From Verrucomicrobiota bacterium (lineage in GTDB: Bacteria > Verrucomicrobiota > Verrucomicrobiia > Limisphaerales > JADLHS01): a stretch of 8,926 nt of DNA. Shown piece by piece: positions 6,970-8,926 of the stretch. Where the stretch lies: NCBI GenBank assembly GCA_025360895.1, contig JANYBF010000632.1:1-8926 (forward strand). Direction: 5' to 3'. Each line of letters begins with the position of its first letter. Position 1 is the first letter of the stretch. Position numbers and translations under genes: made by a program. The notes beneath the pieces were generated by a model. The model was given only the letters and a program-made list of their open reading frames with translations, was not told the origin of the DNA and made no database searches.

Positions 6970-8385
6970 ATGAAGAAATTGATTAAACCGTACCGCCAGC
7001 TGTTCGCGCTCGCCCTGGTGGCGTTGCTCGGCGTGGCGCTCTGCGCCCTCGGCGCTCCGCTCATCACCCTCGTGGCGCTCATCAGCCTCTGGCAGTTGTC
7101 GCAATTCGCCATGAGCAAAAAGTGTGGCGTCTGTTTCACAGGCGTCCTCACCCCCGAACAGGTCAAGGAGTTCGAGGGCATCGTCAAGGAGATCGGTGGC
7201 GGCTGGGCCACCGTGAAGGAACTGCCCAACCTCGTCAAGACGCAGGGCGAACGGCTGACACAGTACGAAACGCAGGTGCGCGAGTTGACGCTCTCGCAGG
7301 ACAAGCTGCGCAAAACTGTGCTGGATCAGAAAGGCAGCTTCACCGGCGTACGCTGGGTGGAAGGCATTCCGTTTGTCACGGAGGATTGCGCCAAGTACAT
7401 CGGCGGAATGGCGGTGATTCGCGCGGCCAACGCCGGCAAGATCAAAGGGGCGCTGGCGGATGACATGGTGGAACGCGCGGCGGGCTTCCTCGGCATGGAA
7501 GCCAAGGCGGCCATCGCGGCGACGGATATTCCCTTGCCCACTAACTACGCGGCGCAAGTCGTGGAACTGGTTTACACTTACGGTCAGGCGCGAAAACTTC
7601 TGACCATTTACCCGCTCACGGCGACTTCCGTCAAACTGCCGCGCTTGAAAACGGGTGAGCCCACGTTCGGCTTCATCGCCGTGTCGGGCAGCGTCCCGGA
7701 AAAAGTGCCGCAGACCGAATGGATCACCTTCACGCCGGGCAAGGCCGGTGGCATCGTGCGCATTCCGTCCGAAATTGATGCGGACAGCATCGTGGCGGTC
7801 GGCCAGTTCGTGGCCCGCTACATCGCGCGCGAAATGGCGAAGCTCGAAGACAACTGCGTCTTCATTGGCGACGGCACGGGCACGTACAACAGCATCAACG
7901 GCGTCGGCGCTCAGGCCACGGCCGACAGCACCAAGCTGCAGTTGACGGCGACCAATTCGAGCGCCGATAAAATCACGCTGGCCAACATGCGGGGGGTGCG
8001 CGCGCTGGTCACGGGTGCGGTCCTGAAGACTTCCAAGTACTTCGCGCATCCCTCGTTCGACACGCTCTTCGTGAGCTTCAACACGAGTGCGACGGTGGTC
8101 CCCTACCAACGGATGCCGGATGGTTCGGCCACGTTCGACGGCTTCCCGATCATCTGGGTGAGCACCATGCCGGTGTACAGCACCAGCGCCACGTTGAACG
8201 CTTACTCGATTTATTTCGGCGACTTGAGCTGGTGGTACTTCGGCGAGCGCATGGGCATGAGCATCGAAACGAGCCGGGATGTTTATTTCGCCACCGACGA
8301 AATCGGCATCCGCGCGCTGGAACGCTTCGACATCCACTTGATGGGGCAGTCCTGCACGGCGGCGTTGCAACTGAGCGCGAGCTGA
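6970..8385 (+). CDS. Major capsid protein, HK97 fold, with N-terminal hydrophobic extension
   Basis: This is the main shell protein. Residues about 140-460 fit the HK97-type phage capsid family: FTPGKAGGIVRIPSEIDADS (254-273), a long spine-like helix REMAKLEDNCVFIGDGTG (287-304) with the GDGTG turn, KYFAHPSFDTL (356-366), GFPIIWVSTMP (391-401) and IYFGDLSWWYFGERMGMSIETSRDVYFATDEIGIRALERFD (414-454). Residues 56-118 are charged and helical, like the delta domain removed by the protease. Residues 8-47 are oddly hydrophobic (LFALALVALLGVALCAL, then LITLVALISLW), resembling one or two membrane helices, followed by MSKKCGVC with a CxxC. An internal in-frame ATG at 7111 (residue 48) would give an ordinary 424-residue capsid protein, but I see no good ribosome site before it. 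The start at 6970 is likely but not certain. Confidence 0.92.
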   Translation: MKKLIKPYRQLFALALVALLGVALCALGAPLITLVALISLWQLSQFAMSKKCGVCFTGVLTPEQVKEFEGIVKEIGGGWATVKELPNLVKTQGERLTQYETQVRELTLSQDKLRKTVLDQKGSFTGVRWVEGIPFVTEDCAKYIGGMAVIRAANAGKIKGALADDMVERAAGFLGMEAKAAIAATDIPLPTNYAAQVVELVYTYGQARKLLTIYPLTATSVKLPRLKTGEPTFGFIAVSGSVPEKVPQTEWITFTPGKAGGIVRIPSEIDADSIVAVGQFVARYIAREMAKLEDNCVFIGDGTGTYNSINGVGAQATADSTKLQLTATNSSADKITLANMRGVRALVTGAVLKTSKYFAHPSFDTLFVSFNTSATVVPYQRMPDGSATFDGFPIIWVSTMPVYSTSATLNAYSIYFGDLSWWYFGERMGMSIETSRDVYFATDEIGIRALERFDIHLMGQSCTAALQLSAS

Positions 8386-8397
8386 TCCTTTGAACAA

Positions 8398-8423
8398 CTG
8401 CCCGTGCGTCCGCGCGCGGGCAG
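8398..8423 (+). terminator. Strong hairpin after the capsid gene (possible terminator or mRNA stabiliser)
   Basis: The arms CTGCCCGTGCG (8398-8408) and CGCGCGGGCAG (8413-8423) pair over 11 bp with one G-T wobble and a 4-base loop TCCG (8409-8412). It begins 12 bases after the capsid stop codon. There is no U run downstream (CCTTCAGCGG follows), so it is not a textbook intrinsic terminator. Attenuation, a transcript 3' end protected from nucleases, or partial termination separating the abundant capsid message from the next gene are all possible. Confidence 0.55.
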
Positions 8424-8471
8424 CCTTCAGCGGATAGCCATTTAATATGAGCCAAAAACCGAAGAAACATT

Positions 8472-8502
8472 TGAACCACCGTCCTGGTCCCGCGGTGGTT
8501 CA
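8472..8502 (+). repeat. Inverted repeat / hairpin 2
   Basis: TGAACCACCG (8472-8481) pairs perfectly with CGGTGGTTCA (8493-8502) over 10 bp with an 11-base loop. No T run follows. It is the second of three hairpins in the gap between the capsid gene and the signal-peptide gene. The perfect 10-bp complementarity favours a real RNA structure or protein-binding palindrome over chance. Confidence 0.55.
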
Positions 8503-8509
8503 TCCGGGG

Positions 8510-8536
8510 CGGCCCGCAGCGTCAAGCGGCGGGCCG
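8510..8536 (+). repeat. Inverted repeat / hairpin 3
   Basis: CGGCCCGC (8510-8517) pairs with GCGGGCCG (8529-8536) over 8 all-GC base pairs, with an 11-base loop. It ends 24 bases before the ATG at 8561 and is followed by a C-rich then A-rich stretch (AAAAAACAAA at 8551-8560). It could act as a translation or transcription attenuator for the following gene. Confidence 0.5.
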
Positions 8537-8560
8537 TCCTCACCCTCGCCAAAAAACAAA

Positions 8561-8926
8561 ATGCAACCGCCAGGCAAAGGCCTGAAAACGATCTTGCAGC
8601 ACCGGGGCATTCTCCGCTGCGGCCGAGCGCTGGCGCTGTGCGCCGCGATGGCGCTCGGCCGGGCCGCCCACGCCGCGACGGTGACGGGCGCGGTTTACCA
8701 GGTGAACCTGCAAATGGCCAGCAACGCGTTTCTGACCTTCACGCCCACGCGCGATGTGCTCATCAATAATGGTGGCCGCAGCGGCGGGCCGGCCGTGACG
8801 ATCCGCGCGACGAATGGAATTTTCAGCACCGTGCTCGATGGCGACACTTACCTGGTCCGGCTGCCGTTTTCGCCGGGGCGCAATGCGTTCACCATCACCG
8901 TGCCCACGGACACGAGCACGAACAAC
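8561..8926 (+). CDS. Predicted secreted/surface beta-rich protein (3' partial)
   Basis: This gene runs off the end of the window; 122 residues are visible from the chosen ATG. The N-terminus is basic (residues 1-22), followed by a hydrophobic stretch ALALCAAMAL and an AHA-A signal-peptidase-type site, with cleavage predicted after residue 38. The mature part, beginning ATVTGAVYQVNLQMASNAFL, is beta-rich. It contains FTPTRDVLINNGGRSGGPA and IFSTVLDGDTYLVRLPFSPGRNAFTITVP, which resembles transthyretin/prealbumin-like domains of phage appendage proteins. An earlier in-frame ATG at 8447 would add 38 low-complexity residues ahead of the signal peptide. I prefer 8561 because it lies directly behind an A-rich tract, like the gene at 4334, and because the 8447-8560 stretch is dominated by hairpins. 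A signal peptide in a head-gene operon is unusual. The function is not known. Confidence 0.65.
   Translation, partial: MQPPGKGLKTILQHRGILRCGRALALCAAMALGRAAHAATVTGAVYQVNLQMASNAFLTFTPTRDVLINNGGRSGGPAVTIRATNGIFSTVLDGDTYLVRLPFSPGRNAFTITVPTDTSTNN

Larger units (their letters stand above)
8386..8560 (+). other. Structured intergenic region with three hairpins
   Basis: This is a 175-base gap after the capsid stop. It contains three strong inverted repeats in a row (8398-8423, 8472-8502, 8510-8536) and ends in an A-rich tract. An ATG at 8447 opens a frame through most of it, but the encoded stretch is Pro/Ser/Gly/Lys-rich low complexity and is shaped by the inverted repeats. I therefore treat the region as an untranslated leader or attenuator region rather than coding sequence. 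Confidence 0.5.

Noticed and set aside
6919..8397. Long minus-strand open frame (492 codons) opposite the capsid gene
   Set aside because: It mirrors a high-GC gene with strong codon bias. The product is an Arg/Ala/His-rich string with no recognisable motif, and the + strand protein is a clear HK97 capsid protein.

Overview
This window is a stretch of a tailed-bacteriophage (prophage or phage contig) DNA-packaging and head-assembly region. All genes are on the + strand, tightly packed, and mostly joined by 4-base ATGA or 1-base TAATG stop/start overlaps, so it reads as one late operon. The DNA is GC-rich and clearly bacterial in gene style. Nothing here fixes the host. Two starts sit directly behind A-rich tracts rather than a Shine-Dalgarno site, while others have GAGGA-type sites. 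A Verrucomicrobiota-like or other environmental Gram-negative host is only a weak guess, and no host flank, integrase or lysogeny gene is visible.

Layout: 1-240 is the C-terminal end of a probable small terminase subunit of the Mu gp27/DUF3486 type. 237-1550 is a Mu gp28-like large terminase (ATPase plus nuclease). 1547-3922 is a 791-residue fusion of an HK97-family portal with a Mu F-like head morphogenesis domain and a Pro/Ala-rich tail. 3919-6251 holds four small to medium beta-rich, low-complexity proteins: two conserved-looking hypothetical proteins, one with a C-terminal transthyretin/carboxypeptidase-regulatory-like domain, and one built of 21-residue tandem repeats. 6248-6922 is an S78-family prohead protease. 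6970-8385 is an HK97-fold major capsid protein that carries an unusual N-terminal hydrophobic segment. 8386-8560 is an intergenic region with three strong hairpins, followed by the start of a predicted secreted or surface beta-rich protein that runs off the window.

How the genes work together: the terminase pair would recognise and pump DNA through the portal. The portal-MuF fusion would nucleate the prohead. The protease would trim the capsid protein's N-terminal delta/scaffold region during maturation. The four proteins between portal and protease are probably virion accessory proteins (decoration, fibre or adhesin-like), inferred from composition and position only.

The most unusual points are the membrane-like extension of the capsid protein, the Mu-type packaging/HK97-type head mosaic with a portal-MuF fusion, the insertion of an accessory block between portal and protease, a recently duplicated 126-bp repeat, and the hairpin-rich leader before a signal-peptide gene. 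I see no clear evidence of a wholly new defence, RNA or mobile system.
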